NCBI GenBank assembly: GCA_000980375.1
Contig: LARD01000004.1
Span: 124,001-188,000, forward strand
Origin: Clostridium sp. K4410.MGS-306
Lineage (GTDB): Bacteria > Cyanobacteriota > Vampirovibrionia > Gastranaerophilales > Gastranaerophilaceae
Reading direction: 5' to 3'
DNA length: 64,000 nt
Shown in pieces: positions 44,311 through 53,080 of the stretch; within the stretch, counting starts at the first letter, position 1, and every line of letters begins with the position of its first letter. The position numbers were made by a program, and so were the translations under genes. Under the pieces are notes generated by a model that saw only the letters and a list, made by a program, of their open reading frames with translations, did not search any database and was not told the origin of the DNA.

Positions 44311-44336
44311 ACATCCCTGTAAAGGGATGTTTTTTT
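44311..44336 (+). terminator. Rho-independent terminator of the rpsE-secY operon
   Basis: ACATCCCT (44311-44318) and AGGGATGT (44323-44330) with a 4-base loop, then T6. It ends the first half of the ribosomal cluster. Confidence 0.9.
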
Positions 44337-44352
44337 ATGATATAATTTTTTT

Positions 44353-44940
44353 ATGAAATTCAATTTAATTGAAAAAACAGCTTTTTCTGCGGTGTTTATT
44401 ATTTTTTTATTTTGTGTGGTTCGTGATTATACAGTATCGCATGATTTTCTTATAACCGGTGTCTATGGGTTTATTATAGGCCTGCCGCTGGTTTTTATTT
44501 GCGGGCTTTATGTTTTGATAAAAACTCTTGTTGGCTCTAGTGACCCTGTTTCTAAGTCGATACCTGACAAATCAGAAAATCTCTACTGTGCTGCCCCTGA
44601 AAAGAAATATGATAATTCTTTGGTAAAAAAATTTGCAAAATTCGGGTATTTGACATGCGGATTTGTATTCGGTGGGATAATTCTTTTTGCTTCTATTCAA
44701 AAACTTTTCCTTTTGGGAATTTTATTTGTTCCCATTATGCTGGTGGTTTGGATAGCTGCATTTGTATGCGCAGTGTATCCTATTGGCATGTGTATTTCCT
44801 ATTTATTATCTACAGAGTCAAAACCTGCATCTATTGAAAAAACACAGTTCAGCACCGATGAAACCTGGGGAATAATTGCATATTTTGTGGGATTAATCAC
44901 TCTTGTATTAGTTTTGTACAACTTCTTTTTTAATAAATAA
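44353..44940 (+). CDS. Small multi-pass membrane protein of unknown function inserted in the ribosomal cluster
   Basis: 195 residues with about five hydrophobic helices (roughly 9-26, 32-58, 96-116, 120-152, 172-192) and a polar loop at 60-90. No family recognised. TATAAT lies at 44341-44346, only 6 bases before the ATG, and there is no ribosome site, so it is probably transcribed alone as a leaderless message. It sits between secY and infA, where adk and map are normally found, and is flanked by a terminator and a long non-coding gap. Confidence 0.65.
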   Translation: MKFNLIEKTAFSAVFIIFLFCVVRDYTVSHDFLITGVYGFIIGLPLVFICGLYVLIKTLVGSSDPVSKSIPDKSENLYCAAPEKKYDNSLVKKFAKFGYLTCGFVFGGIILFASIQKLFLLGILFVPIMLVVWIAAFVCAVYPIGMCISYLLSTESKPASIEKTQFSTDETWGIIAYFVGLITLVLVLYNFFFNK

Positions 44941-45475
44941 ATTTTTTTGTATAAAGCAAAAAAAATGCTTACAAAATCGTTGCAAGCATTAAATAAACAC
45001 GAGGATATTAAGAGAGAGAGAGTATATGGATAAAACTTTTATTATCGATTTAAGTTGTAAGTTATAATCTTTGACTTGTTGTATTTTTCTTCCTTAAAGT
45101 TTTGATTTCCCTTACTCTTATATAAAGTATTTTGCTCTTAAAAAATTGCCTTTAATTTTTCAAAAAGTTAAGAAATGTTAACTTGATATTTCGATACCCT
45201 CTATTTGTCCAGTTGTTTTTTTAATATTTGAATAATTAAAAATTTAATAAATCTTAACAAAGTTCTTGAAAACGCGCACGAAAAGCCATTATTGAACAAC
45301 TGCATTACTATTAATCATTTTGTTATTTTATATAAACAATTATTTACTCTTTTGTTAAAAAGGGCTCAAATCTTAATAAAATCAATCAAAAAAGCTTGCT
45401 TGTGGATTTTTACCATGTAAGATAAATATACAAGGGCGAATTATGCCCGTAATTAATATCTAAAAAGAAGGTAAA
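44941..45475 (+). other. 535-bp non-coding gap upstream of infA
   Basis: No long frame is present. Visible elements: a stem AATGCTT/AAGCATT at 44967-44992 with an A-rich side; a 13-codon frame at 45026-45067 (MDKTFIIDLSCKL) with an AG-rich ribosome-site-like stretch just upstream; and the infA promoter near 45396. The base composition is extremely AT-rich. It may carry a leader peptide or small RNA, but the sequence alone does not prove either. Confidence 0.4.
45396..45423 (+). promoter_or_regulatory. Promoter of the infA-rpsI ribosomal operon
   Basis: TTGCTT (45396-45401), a 16-base spacer and TAAGAT (45418-45423), about 50 bases before the infA ATG, with a good ribosome site (AAGAAGG) in between. 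Confidence 0.5.
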
Positions 45476-45691
45476 ATGGCAAAAGACGTAATCGAATTTG
45501 AAGGCAAGATTTTAGAATCACTACCGAATGCAATGTTTAGAGTTGAACTCGAAAACGGACACGAAATACTTGCTCACATTTCAGGAAAAATAAGAAAGAA
45601 TTTCATCAAAATTCTTCCCGGAGACAAAGTCAAAGTTGAAATGACTCCGTATGATTTAACCAGGGGAAGAATCACTTACAGACTTAAATAA
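45476..45691 (+). CDS. infA: Translation initiation factor IF-1
   Basis: 71 residues, an S1-like OB fold that occupies the ribosomal A site during initiation. The sequence is standard ([20 protein letters not shown], ending [14 protein letters not shown]). The start is preceded by AAGAAGG. It opens the second half of the cluster; infA-rpmJ-rpsM-rpsK-rpsD-rpoA-rplQ is the conserved order. Confidence 0.97.
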   Translation: MAKDVIEFEGKILESLPNAMFRVELENGHEILAHISGKIRKNFIKILPGDKVKVEMTPYDLTRGRITYRLK

Positions 45692-45756
45692 ATACGCTCC
45701 CGCCTCTCGGGACGTACGCGGCAAAAACAATAAAAACACTAGATAAGGAAAACAAA

Positions 45757-45870
45757 ATGAAAGTAAGAGCATCAGTTAAAAAAATGTGCAAAGACTGCAA
45801 ATTCATCAGAAGAAGAGGCAGAATCACAGTTATTTGTAAAAACCCTAAACACAAACAAAGACAGGGTTAA
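45757..45870 (+). CDS. rpmJ: 50S ribosomal protein L36 (zinc-binding form)
   Basis: 37 residues ([20 protein letters not shown] and following), too short for most gene callers. The Cys-x2-Cys at 11 and 14, with Cys27 and His32, is the complete zinc-binding set of the C+ form. The AAGGAAAAC ribosome site lies upstream. It sits between infA and rpsM, as expected. Confidence 0.96.
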   Translation: MKVRASVKKMCKDCKFIRRRGRITVICKNPKHKQRQG

Positions 45871-45910
45871 TTCTATTTAGTAATCAATCAGAAAAACATA
45901 AGGAGAAACA

Positions 45911-46276
45911 ATGGCAAGATTGGCTGGGGTTGATTTACCCCGTAACAAAAGAATGATAATCGCTTTAACCTATATCTACGGTATAGGACCAACTCGTTCT
46001 GCTAAAATCTTAGAAGCTTGCGGAATTTCACAAGACTTAAGAACAGACGATTTGACAGATGACGATATCAAAAAATTAAGAAACGAACTCACAAATTACC
46101 ACATCGAAGGTGATTTGAGAAGAGAAGAATCTCTTAACATCAAGAGATTATCTGAAATCAACTCTTACAGAGGTATGCGTCACAGAAGAAAACTCCCTGC
46201 AAGAGGACAAAGAACAAAAACTAACGCAAGAACAAGAAGAGGCAAAAAAACAGGCCCTGTTTCTAAAAAGAAATAA
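45911..46276 (+). CDS. rpsM: 30S ribosomal protein S13
   Basis: 121 residues. [20 protein letters not shown], the H2TH-like [17 protein letters not shown] and the basic tail [16 protein letters not shown] are standard. The protein sits in the small-subunit head and forms bridges to the large subunit. AAGGAGAA precedes the ATG. Confidence 0.97.
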   Translation: MARLAGVDLPRNKRMIIALTYIYGIGPTRSAKILEACGISQDLRTDDLTDDDIKKLRNELTNYHIEGDLRREESLNIKRLSEINSYRGMRHRRKLPARGQRTKTNARTRRGKKTGPVSKKK

Positions 46277-46326
46277 GAAATTGAGTTAGTTTAAGTACAC
46301 AAGAGTAATAATTAAAGGAAATAAAA

Positions 46327-46713
46327 ATGGCAAGACCAATTAAAACTAAAAAGAAAGAAAAAAAGAATGTATTGCAGGGTGTTGTTCACATTCAATCAAC
46401 ATTTAACAATACAATCGTAACTTCTTGCGATACTCAAGGTAATGCTATTGCATGGGCATCAGCAGGCGGCTGTGGTTTTAAAGGTGCTAGAAAAGGCACT
46501 CCGTTCGCAGCTCAATCTGCAGCAGCTCAAGTAGCTAAAAAATCAGTTGACCAAGGAATGAAAAAAGTAGAAGTATACATCAAAGGACCCGGTTCAGGCC
46601 GTGAAACAGCTATCAGAGCTATTCAGGCTGCAGGTTTGGAGATCACTTTAATCAAGGACGTAACACCTATTCCGCACAACGGATGCCGTCCTCCTAAGAA
46701 GAGAAGAGTTTAA
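46327..46713 (+). CDS. rpsK: 30S ribosomal protein S11
   Basis: 128 residues, platform protein of the small subunit. [41 protein letters not shown] and the C-terminal [18 protein letters not shown] are invariant S11 features. AAAGGA lies just before the ATG. A hairpin-rich repeat separates it from rpsD. Confidence 0.97.
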   Translation: MARPIKTKKKEKKNVLQGVVHIQSTFNNTIVTSCDTQGNAIAWASAGGCGFKGARKGTPFAAQSAAAQVAKKSVDQGMKKVEVYIKGPGSGRETAIRAIQAAGLEITLIKDVTPIPHNGCRPPKKRRV

Positions 46714-46724
46714 TCTCTGACCTT

Positions 46725-46800
46725 CCCGTCATTCCGGAATGTATTTCGGAATCCCCGTAAAATACGGACAAAGAGAGCCTGATAAAAATCAGGATGACGT
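46725..46800. repeat. Palindromic interspersed repeat between rpsK and rpsD
   Basis: About 75 bases bounded by CGTCAT (46727) and ATGACG (46794-46799). Inside are nested stems: the palindrome ATTCCGGAAT, CCGTAAAATACGG, and CCTGAT-AAAA-ATCAGG. This is the layout of REP/MITE-like elements ('GTCATTCC' class) found in many bacteria. It is higher in GC than the surrounding DNA. It lies inside an otherwise tight ribosomal operon and would form a strong RNA structure in the transcript. Confidence 0.65.
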
Positions 46801-46838
46801 AAAAATAGTTAAGAAAAAGAAAGAAAAAGGAGTCAAAA

Positions 46839-47438
46839 TTGGCTAAATATACAGGACCTTCAAATAAATTATTCCGTAACTTCGGTGTAACGGATTTATC
46901 TAACAGAAAGTTGGTTTCTTCTTTGAGACAGACTGCTTCAGGTCAGCATGGTGCTGCAAGAAAAAAACTTTCTGACTATGCTCTTCACTTAAATGAAAAG
47001 CAAAAAATCAGACTTACATACTTAGTAAGCGAAAAACAGTTTGCAAAATACTACAACAAAGCTGCAAGAACAAAAGGCGTTACAGGTACAGTTCTTTTAC
47101 AATTGTTAGAATCAAGACTTGATAACGTTGTGTTCAGAGCAGGTTTTGCAACAACAAGAAAACAATCCAGACAAATCGTTAACCACGGCCACGTGCTTGT
47201 TAACGGCAAAAAAGTTGACATTCCATCATACCTAGTTAAAGCAGGCGACGAAATCACAGTAAGAGCAAAAAGCTCAGACTTCGTTAAAGCTGTTATGGAA
47301 CCGTTAGATGTAGCTGCTCCAGCATGGATGACAGTTGATGCTAACGCTCAAAAAATCGTGTTCGATAGAATTCCTGAAAGAGAAGAGCTTGATCCTGAAT
47401 TCAAAGAACAACTCGTTATTGAGTACTACTCAAAATAA
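46839..47438 (+). CDS. rpsD: 30S ribosomal protein S4, TTG start
   Basis: 199 residues, a primary 16S rRNA binder. The start is TTG at 46839 with AAAAGGAG 5-6 bases upstream, giving MAKYTGPSNKLFRN as expected for S4. The S4 RNA-binding core is LLQLLESRLDNVVFRAGFA and RQIVNHGHVLVNGKKVDIPS. No zinc Cys are seen at the N-terminus (C- form). Confidence 0.95.
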   Translation: MAKYTGPSNKLFRNFGVTDLSNRKLVSSLRQTASGQHGAARKKLSDYALHLNEKQKIRLTYLVSEKQFAKYYNKAARTKGVTGTVLLQLLESRLDNVVFRAGFATTRKQSRQIVNHGHVLVNGKKVDIPSYLVKAGDEITVRAKSSDFVKAVMEPLDVAAPAWMTVDANAQKIVFDRIPEREELDPEFKEQLVIEYYSK

Positions 47439-47478
47439 TCCACATAAGTCCGAATAACTACAATTAGGAGAAAAACAG

Positions 47479-48465
47479 ATGGAATTAAAAATTAAAAACG
47501 TAACAACAACAACCGGTTCTGACGGATCACAATACGGAAAATTTTCTATTGAACCGTTAGAAAGAGGCTTTGGTAATACAATCGGAAACGCATTAAGACG
47601 TGTATTGCTTTCTTCATTGGAAGGTGCAGCTGTTACAGCAGTTAGAATCGAAGGTATTACTCACGAATACACAGCTATCCCGGGTATTGTTGAAGACGTT
47701 ATTGATATAATGTTGAATCTTAAAGGTATGGTTGTAAAAACTGATTCAAAAGAACCTCAACAGTTAAGATTAGACATTGATAAACCGGGCCCTGTTTTGG
47801 CTTCTGACATTCAACTTCCTGCAGGCGTTAAAATTGTTAACCCCGACTGGTTGATTTGTACAGTTGCTGAAGGCGGTTCTATCCACGCTGATATCGTGGT
47901 AGAAACAGGCAAAGGTTACATTGCTCACGACGTATTGAAAAACAATAACGGTGCAATGCCTATCGATATGTTACCTATCGATGCAACATTCATGCCTATC
48001 AAACGTGTCAGCTACAATGTAGAAAACACTCGTGTAGGCGATGTTACAGACTTCGACAAACTTAACCTCGAAATCTGGTCAAATGGTTCTATCGATGTAA
48101 ACGTTGCATTGTCTCAAGCAGCTAACATCTTAATCGAACACTTTATGCAAATTGCGGCAATCACAGGTACTCCTGTTGTTTCTATGCCTCAGGTTGCAGC
48201 TGTGATTGAAGAAGAAGTTGTTGCTGATACAAGTGCTCCTACAATTTCAATCGAAGATTTGGAATTGTCTGTAAGAGCATACAACTGCTTGAAAAGAGCA
48301 AGCATCAACAACATGGCTGAATTACTGAAAAAATCAGAACATGATTTGTTGAACATCAAAAACTTCGGTAAAAAATCATCTGACGAAGTTATCGAAAAAT
48401 TACACCAATTTGGTTTAGACCTTATGCCTAACCCTGAAGGTGTAGATATGGACGAGCTTGTATAG
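47479..48465 (+). CDS. rpoA: RNA polymerase alpha subunit
   Basis: 328 residues. The N-terminal assembly domain (PLERGFGNTIGNALRRVLLS, then the VEDVIDIMLNLKG block) and the C-terminal UP-element/activator-binding domain (LELSVRAYNCLKRASINNMAELLKK, with KNFGKKSSDEVIEKL) are both complete, joined by an Ala/Val/Glu-rich linker. AGGAGAA precedes the ATG. It lies in the standard position after rpsD. Confidence 0.97.
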   Translation: MELKIKNVTTTTGSDGSQYGKFSIEPLERGFGNTIGNALRRVLLSSLEGAAVTAVRIEGITHEYTAIPGIVEDVIDIMLNLKGMVVKTDSKEPQQLRLDIDKPGPVLASDIQLPAGVKIVNPDWLICTVAEGGSIHADIVVETGKGYIAHDVLKNNNGAMPIDMLPIDATFMPIKRVSYNVENTRVGDVTDFDKLNLEIWSNGSIDVNVALSQAANILIEHFMQIAAITGTPVVSMPQVAAVIEEEVVADTSAPTISIEDLELSVRAYNCLKRASINNMAELLKKSEHDLLNIKNFGKKSSDEVIEKLHQFGLDLMPNPEGVDMDELV

Positions 48466-48510
48466 TCTGTATTTAAGAACAGAAATAATTAAGAAAAAGG
48501 ATAAATAAAA

Positions 48511-48948
48511 ATGAGACACCAGTCTAAAAAACATCACTTAGGAAAAGCACAAGACCAAAGAAATGCCTTGTTGCGTTCTTTAGCGACTGAACTTATTTTG
48601 CACGGTGAAATTAAAACTACTATGGCAAGAGCAAAAGCTCTTAAACCTTATGCAGAAAACATTATCACTCTTGCAAAACAAGGTACTCTTCACTCAAGAA
48701 GATTGGCTGCAAAATTCATCTTTGACAAAGAAACTGGCAAATTTATGAATTTTGAAACAGGCGAAGTTCTTGAAGGCGTAGAAAAAGCTGATAAAGAACA
48801 AAAAGCTGTTGCTCAAACAATTTTGAGAAAATTGTTTGTTGAAACAGGCAAAAAATACGCTAACAGAAACGGCGGTTACACAAGAATCTACAGAATGCCT
48901 CCAAGACGCGGCGATGCTGCTGAAATGGCATTGATTCAACTCGTTTAA
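48511..48948 (+). CDS. rplQ: 50S ribosomal protein L17
   Basis: 145 residues. HHLGKAQDQRNALLRSLATE, TTMARAKALKPYAENIITLAK and the C-terminal GGYTRIYRMPPRRGDAAEMA are typical L17. There is an insert of about 20 residues in the middle (FDKETGKFMNFETGEVLEGV) relative to the shortest L17s. AAAAGGAT precedes the ATG. Confidence 0.96.
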   Translation: MRHQSKKHHLGKAQDQRNALLRSLATELILHGEIKTTMARAKALKPYAENIITLAKQGTLHSRRLAAKFIFDKETGKFMNFETGEVLEGVEKADKEQKAVAQTILRKLFVETGKKYANRNGGYTRIYRMPPRRGDAAEMALIQLV

Positions 48949-48959
48949 TCGAGGGTGTG

Positions 48960-49745
48960 ATGCCGAAGTATTCAATTATAGTTGAATATATCGGAACAAA
49001 TTATTCGGGCTCACAAGTTCAGCCTGATAAGGTAACGATTCAGTCTGAACTTAACAAAGCCCTTAGCACATTGAAAGTGGCAGATGCCTTTAACGAAGAA
49101 GGCAGCCAAAAACAAATAATCAAGACAATCTTCTCAGGCAGGACTGATGCAGGTGTGCATTCAAAGGGTCAGGTTGTCCATTTTGAAAGTTCAAAACCCA
49201 TTGTTGCTTCAAGGTTTTTAAACTCGATAAACGGAATCTTACCTAATGATATAAGCGTTAAATCAATTCAAGAAGTTGATGAAAAGTTTCATGCACAGTT
49301 GAGTGCAAAATACAGAGTGTATCAGTACAAAATTGTCAACAGACAACACAGAAGCGCTTGGGATAAACATTCTCTCCTTGTTAGGGAACCCTTAAACATT
49401 GAGAGGATGAATAAGGGCCTATCATATTTAATCGGAGAACATGATTTTACTTCGTTTAAATCAATGAGAACGGCCAACCCCGCAAAAGATTGTATTGTAT
49501 ACAAAGCTGAATGCAAAAAAGAAGGTGATATTATTACTTTTGAAATTGCAGGCAACAGGTTTTTGTATAATATGGTCAGAACAATTGTCGGTACTTTGCT
49601 TATGATTGAGCACAATAAATTTGAACCCGAATTTATGAAACAAGTGCTCGAAGCTAAAGACAGAACAAAAGCGGGTCCCACAATCAGCCCTGACGGGTTG
49701 ACACTGATTGAAGTGGGATATGAACAATATAACTTAGTTAAGTAA
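48960..49745 (+). CDS. truA: tRNA pseudouridine synthase A
   Basis: 261 residues. It makes pseudouridine at tRNA positions 38-40. The catalytic Asp is in SGRTDAGVHSKGQVVHF (about residues 60-76), with YRYxI-type KYRVYQYKI and FLYNMVRTIVGTL later. I prefer ATG 48960, with GAGGG 4 bases upstream, over the GTG at 48957. It begins 11 bp after the rplQ stop in a common truA-rplM-rpsI neighbourhood. Confidence 0.93.
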   Translation: MPKYSIIVEYIGTNYSGSQVQPDKVTIQSELNKALSTLKVADAFNEEGSQKQIIKTIFSGRTDAGVHSKGQVVHFESSKPIVASRFLNSINGILPNDISVKSIQEVDEKFHAQLSAKYRVYQYKIVNRQHRSAWDKHSLLVREPLNIERMNKGLSYLIGEHDFTSFKSMRTANPAKDCIVYKAECKKEGDIITFEIAGNRFLYNMVRTIVGTLLMIEHNKFEPEFMKQVLEAKDRTKAGPTISPDGLTLIEVGYEQYNLVK

Positions 49746-49775
49746 ACAAAAGAAAAATAAAAGGAAAACTGAAAG

Positions 49776-50213
49776 ATGAAAACATATTCAGCAAAACCTC
49801 TTGAAGTTGAAAGAAAATGGTATGTAATCGACGCCGAAGGTAAAACTTTGGGCAGATTGGCTACTGTTTGCGCTAACTTACTCAGAGGCAAATTAAAACC
49901 TGAATACACACCTAACGTTGATACAGGTGATTTTGTTATCGTTATCAACGCTGACAAAATTCAGGTTACAGGCAACAAAGAAACAGATAAAATTTACTAC
50001 CACCACACAATGTATCCGGGCGGATTAAAATCAATTTCTTTCAAAGATTTGATGGCAAAAGACCCTACAAAAGCTATTGAAAAAGCTGTTAAAGGTATGC
50101 TTCCTCACAATACATTGGGTGCACAACAGTTCACTAAACTTAAAGTTTATGCAGGTGCTGAACATCCGCACGAAGCTCAAAAACCTGTAGTTTATGAAAT
50201 GGAGGTTAAATAA
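49776..50213 (+). CDS. rplM: 50S ribosomal protein L13
   Basis: 145 residues, an early large-subunit assembly protein. [26 protein letters not shown]-type [16 protein letters not shown], and [20 protein letters not shown] are typical. Its stop overlaps the rpsI ATG (TAATG). Confidence 0.97.
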   Translation: MKTYSAKPLEVERKWYVIDAEGKTLGRLATVCANLLRGKLKPEYTPNVDTGDFVIVINADKIQVTGNKETDKIYYHHTMYPGGLKSISFKDLMAKDPTKAIEKAVKGMLPHNTLGAQQFTKLKVYAGAEHPHEAQKPVVYEMEVK

Positions 50214-50611
50214 TGGCTGATACTAAAGAATTCAAAGCAACAGGCAGAAGAAAGACCTCTATTGCAGTTGTAAAACTGGTTAAAGGTAAAGGCAGAGTAT
50301 TCATTAACGGTAAAACTATGGATGCATATCTTGGTAACAGACCGGCTATGAAAATTCTTGTTTACAAACCTTTAGCATTGACAGAAAACATGGAAAACTT
50401 TGACGTTAAAGTTAAAGCTGTTGGCGGCGGTATCTGCTCTCAAGCGGGTGCTATCAGACACGGTATTTCAAGAGCATTGTTACAGTACAACCCTGAATTA
50501 AGATCTGTTCTTAAAGCAGAAGGCTTGTTAACAAGAGACGCTCGCGTTAAAGAACGTAAAAAATACGGTAGAAAAAGAGCAAGAAAAAGATTCCAATTCT
50601 CAAAACGTTAG
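50213..50611 (+). CDS. rpsI: 30S ribosomal protein S9
   Basis: 132 residues. [40 protein letters not shown] and the C-terminal [26 protein letters not shown] tail, which reaches the P-site tRNA, are standard. GGAGG lies at the end of rplM, so the pair is translationally coupled. It ends the ribosomal operon. Confidence 0.97.
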   Translation: MADTKEFKATGRRKTSIAVVKLVKGKGRVFINGKTMDAYLGNRPAMKILVYKPLALTENMENFDVKVKAVGGGICSQAGAIRHGISRALLQYNPELRSVLKAEGLLTRDARVKERKKYGRKRARKRFQFSKR

Positions 50612-50650
50612 AGAGTTACGGCACAGCCAAAAAATCTTTTTTATACTTTT

Positions 50651-50689
50651 ACAAAAACAGTTTTCGAATACATCGAAGGCTGTTTTTGT
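50651..50689 (+). terminator. Terminator-like hairpin after rpsI
   Basis: ACAAAAACAG (50651-50660) and CTGTTTTTGT (50680-50689), with a second inner TTTTCG/CGAAGG pairing. The stem's own U run at the 3' side makes it a plausible intrinsic terminator. Confidence 0.65.
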
Positions 50690-50782
50690 ATGAAGTGAGT
50701 GTTACAAAAAACGTAAGCAACTAGCAAAAAAATTTTTGAGCGTTGTTATATCTGTATAATACAGTTAATTTTCAGGAGAATT

Positions 50783-51442
50783 ATGAATATAACCCCAATT
50801 TCTATATCAAATATAGCGCAAAAAACCGGCATAAGCTTTGCTAAAAAAATTGAAAGCAGCACACAGGATAATAAAGCATCTGGAGAAAACTGCAAAAATT
50901 GCGTTTCACCGGAAAAAATGCTTACAGCCCTTGTTGCACTTGCCGGACTGACTACGTTAAACAGTTGCCAGGATGATTTTAAATATAGAGAAATGAATAA
51001 TTTAAAAAATAAGTATTTTGAAAGTCTTTCAGAACAAGAAAAACAGCTATCTAAATCTGATGAAAAAACTTATGTTTTTGATGCACAAAAAGACAGTCTT
51101 TTTAAAGAAACTGATAAGTATAAATATAGTCATACAAGAATAAAAACGCCGGAAAAAACAACTGTTGTGGGCAATATTGTGAGAAAAGAAGATGGAAAAG
51201 CGCTCAAATTTATCAATGTTTATAATAAAGAAAATATTATACAATCAAGTACCTTAAAAGATCCTAAAACAAATGATGTTTTCTATGCTCAATATACAAA
51301 CAAGGGATACTTGACGGCTATTCATGATAAAAATGGTGATGAACTTCCAAGCTCTCGATTTGGAGATGTGGCTGGAATTCTAATGATGGCAATTTGTCTT
51401 TACGGAATAAATATAGCAAAAAGCATTTTTATGGAAAAATAG
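50783..51442 (+). CDS. Membrane-linked protein of unknown function
   Basis: 219 residues, no recognised family. It starts MNITPISISNIAQKTGISFA, a pattern shared with other proteins here (see findings). An internal hydrophobic stretch (about 45-60, TALVALAGLTTLNSCQ) ends in a lipobox-like Cys but is too far from the N-terminus for a normal lipoprotein. The middle (65-190) is polar with predicted strands, and a C-terminal helix (about 196-214, GILMMAICLYGINIAKSIF) probably crosses the membrane. CAGGAGAA supports the ATG. Confidence 0.62.
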   Translation: MNITPISISNIAQKTGISFAKKIESSTQDNKASGENCKNCVSPEKMLTALVALAGLTTLNSCQDDFKYREMNNLKNKYFESLSEQEKQLSKSDEKTYVFDAQKDSLFKETDKYKYSHTRIKTPEKTTVVGNIVRKEDGKALKFINVYNKENIIQSSTLKDPKTNDVFYAQYTNKGYLTAIHDKNGDELPSSRFGDVAGILMMAICLYGINIAKSIFMEK

Positions 51443-51633
51443 ACTGTTCGAGAAAGATTCGTGATAAGGAACAACGTGACGTGAACGAATTTTTTAAGTG
51501 ACAATTGAAAAGGTGAGTCAGTGACGGCTCGAGAAGTCGAGTCGGCAGTGACGATACTAGATTATACTTTAATTAAAGAAATTTTATAGTATTTCAAAAA
51601 ATATATTGACCATATGGTTAATATATTTTTTTT
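51443..51633 (+). ncRNA. Candidate structured RNA or long 3' UTR
   Basis: Between the stop at 51442 and a strong terminator lies a stretch of about 155 bases with higher GC than its surroundings. It has four GTGAC copies (51476, 51498, 51521, 51548), a GTGAA copy at 51481, and a CTCGA-GAAG-TCGAG hairpin at 51528-51541. No frame of note is open. The promoter is unclear, so it could be a small RNA, a 3' UTR-derived RNA or decayed sequence. Confidence 0.35.
51600..51633 (+). terminator. Strong AU-rich Rho-independent terminator
   Basis: Arms AATATATTGACC (51600-51611) and GGTTAATATATT (51616-51627) pair over 12 bases with one G-U, a 4-base loop and a following T run to 51633. Confidence 0.75.
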
Positions 51634-51726
51634 AACCTTTAACCCCGAGATTGATGTATTTGTCATGCGCAAAAAGTATTATTTAACTATAAAAGTTGAG
51701 TAACTCTTGGGGAGTATAGAGTAGTA

Positions 51727-52932
51727 ATGAGAAGTATCGTAAAGTTTAGTACAAAATTATCTTTGGCGGCATTTACCGTTATTTTGGGTATGTCATCTGT
51801 TATGGCCAATACTTTGTCTGAGGTTGAAATTAGCGCTCAAGACACAGGCTACGGTATTGTTTTAAAAACTGATGAAGCAGCACAAATGAAAAAAATCATT
51901 TCATCTGATAATAAGATGACAATTGAGCTAAAAGATGTAGAAGTTTCTCCCGACCTCAACACTGTGTACAATAACGCCGAAAACATCGATAATGTTACAA
52001 TTTCACCGGCATCAAAAGGCGATATCAAAATAGTTTTCAAAGGTGAAGGTATTTCAAACAGCAGAGTTTCTTTCGAATCTGCAAAAAATATTATACCTGC
52101 ACTCAACCAAAATAAAAGCAGCCAATCCATTCAGTTAAGCGGCCCTGTGTCTAGCTATACACCTGTTTATAATCCGGAAGCTTTTGCACAAGATTCTGAA
52201 GATTCGCAAACATCTAACCCGCAATTGAATGAAGTATTAACAAAAATGCATGTTACAAGAAGTATGCTTGTGACAGCAAAAAAATATGCCAAAAAGACAA
52301 TACATAAAGTTGAGTCAGGCGATATCAATTTTGCAACTGTTTTTGGAGTAATCCTTGTTATTGCAGCATTTATGCTTAAACCGAGAAGAAAATCTGCACC
52401 TGAGCAAAGACCTCAATCTCTTACAGGTATTCTTTCTAACAAAAGCCCTCAAATGCAGCGTGAAATTGGCTTGAACCGCGAAATGACATCTAACATGAAT
52501 CTTGGTGCAGGCAGAGCAGCTTCTTTAAATTCCAATGCATTGAAAACAGGCTATGGAATGAGAGCTTACCAACAAAGCCAAAAAAATCCTTATATGTCTA
52601 ACACAACATCAAATGGTGTTTCCGGTATTGCAAGAAGAAAACCCTTGCAAAGCGCAGCTCCTGTAAAAAGACAAACTACATCAAACAGACCGGTATCATT
52701 AAATATGAATGTTCCTATAAAATCAAACAGACCGGCTATGACAAGCCCTGTTGCTTCCAAAACAATTCCTGCTGCAAAGTCAAAAGCGGCAATGGAACCT
52801 TCTGATTTGGATAGTATGAAATTTTTGGAATCAATTACAAAAATATATGAAAAAAATGGCAGAACAGACCTTGCAAAAGGCTTGAAAGACAACCTGAGAA
52901 AAGCACAAATGTCAGGCCACGCAGCCATGTAA
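51727..52932 (+). CDS. AMIN-like domain envelope protein
   Basis: 401 residues: signal peptide (about 1-27), a beta-rich domain (28-135) resembling the AMIN fold (SEVEISAQDTGYGIVLKTDE, IELKDVEV...), a Gln/Ser/Asn linker, and a membrane helix (about 201-217, NFATVFGVILVIAAFML). A long, basic, disordered C-terminal part rich in Ser, Asn, Pro and Arg ends in a helical block (363-395). AMIN domains bind peptidoglycan or target proteins to the envelope. The predicted layout is periplasmic N-terminus and cytoplasmic C-terminus. A terminator follows. Confidence 0.65.
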   Translation: MRSIVKFSTKLSLAAFTVILGMSSVMANTLSEVEISAQDTGYGIVLKTDEAAQMKKIISSDNKMTIELKDVEVSPDLNTVYNNAENIDNVTISPASKGDIKIVFKGEGISNSRVSFESAKNIIPALNQNKSSQSIQLSGPVSSYTPVYNPEAFAQDSEDSQTSNPQLNEVLTKMHVTRSMLVTAKKYAKKTIHKVESGDINFATVFGVILVIAAFMLKPRRKSAPEQRPQSLTGILSNKSPQMQREIGLNREMTSNMNLGAGRAASLNSNALKTGYGMRAYQQSQKNPYMSNTTSNGVSGIARRKPLQSAAPVKRQTTSNRPVSLNMNVPIKSNRPAMTSPVASKTIPAAKSKAAMEPSDLDSMKFLESITKIYEKNGRTDLAKGLKDNLRKAQMSGHAAM

Positions 52933-52997
52933 GATAAACAGTTTAAGAAGTGTAACTACAAGAGAGAGAAATAAATAGACGATACTCAACAATATAC

Positions 52998-53025
52998 GAG
53001 ACAGCAAAAACTGTCTCTTTTTTTT
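52998..53025 (+). terminator. Rho-independent terminator of the AMIN-like gene
   Basis: GAGACAG (52998-53004) and CTGTCTC (53011-53017) with a 6-base loop, followed by T8. Confidence 0.88.
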
Positions 53026-53080
53026 ATAATAAAATAGCAAAAAAATTTTTGTTTATTTTTTATACTACCAGGTGAACGTT

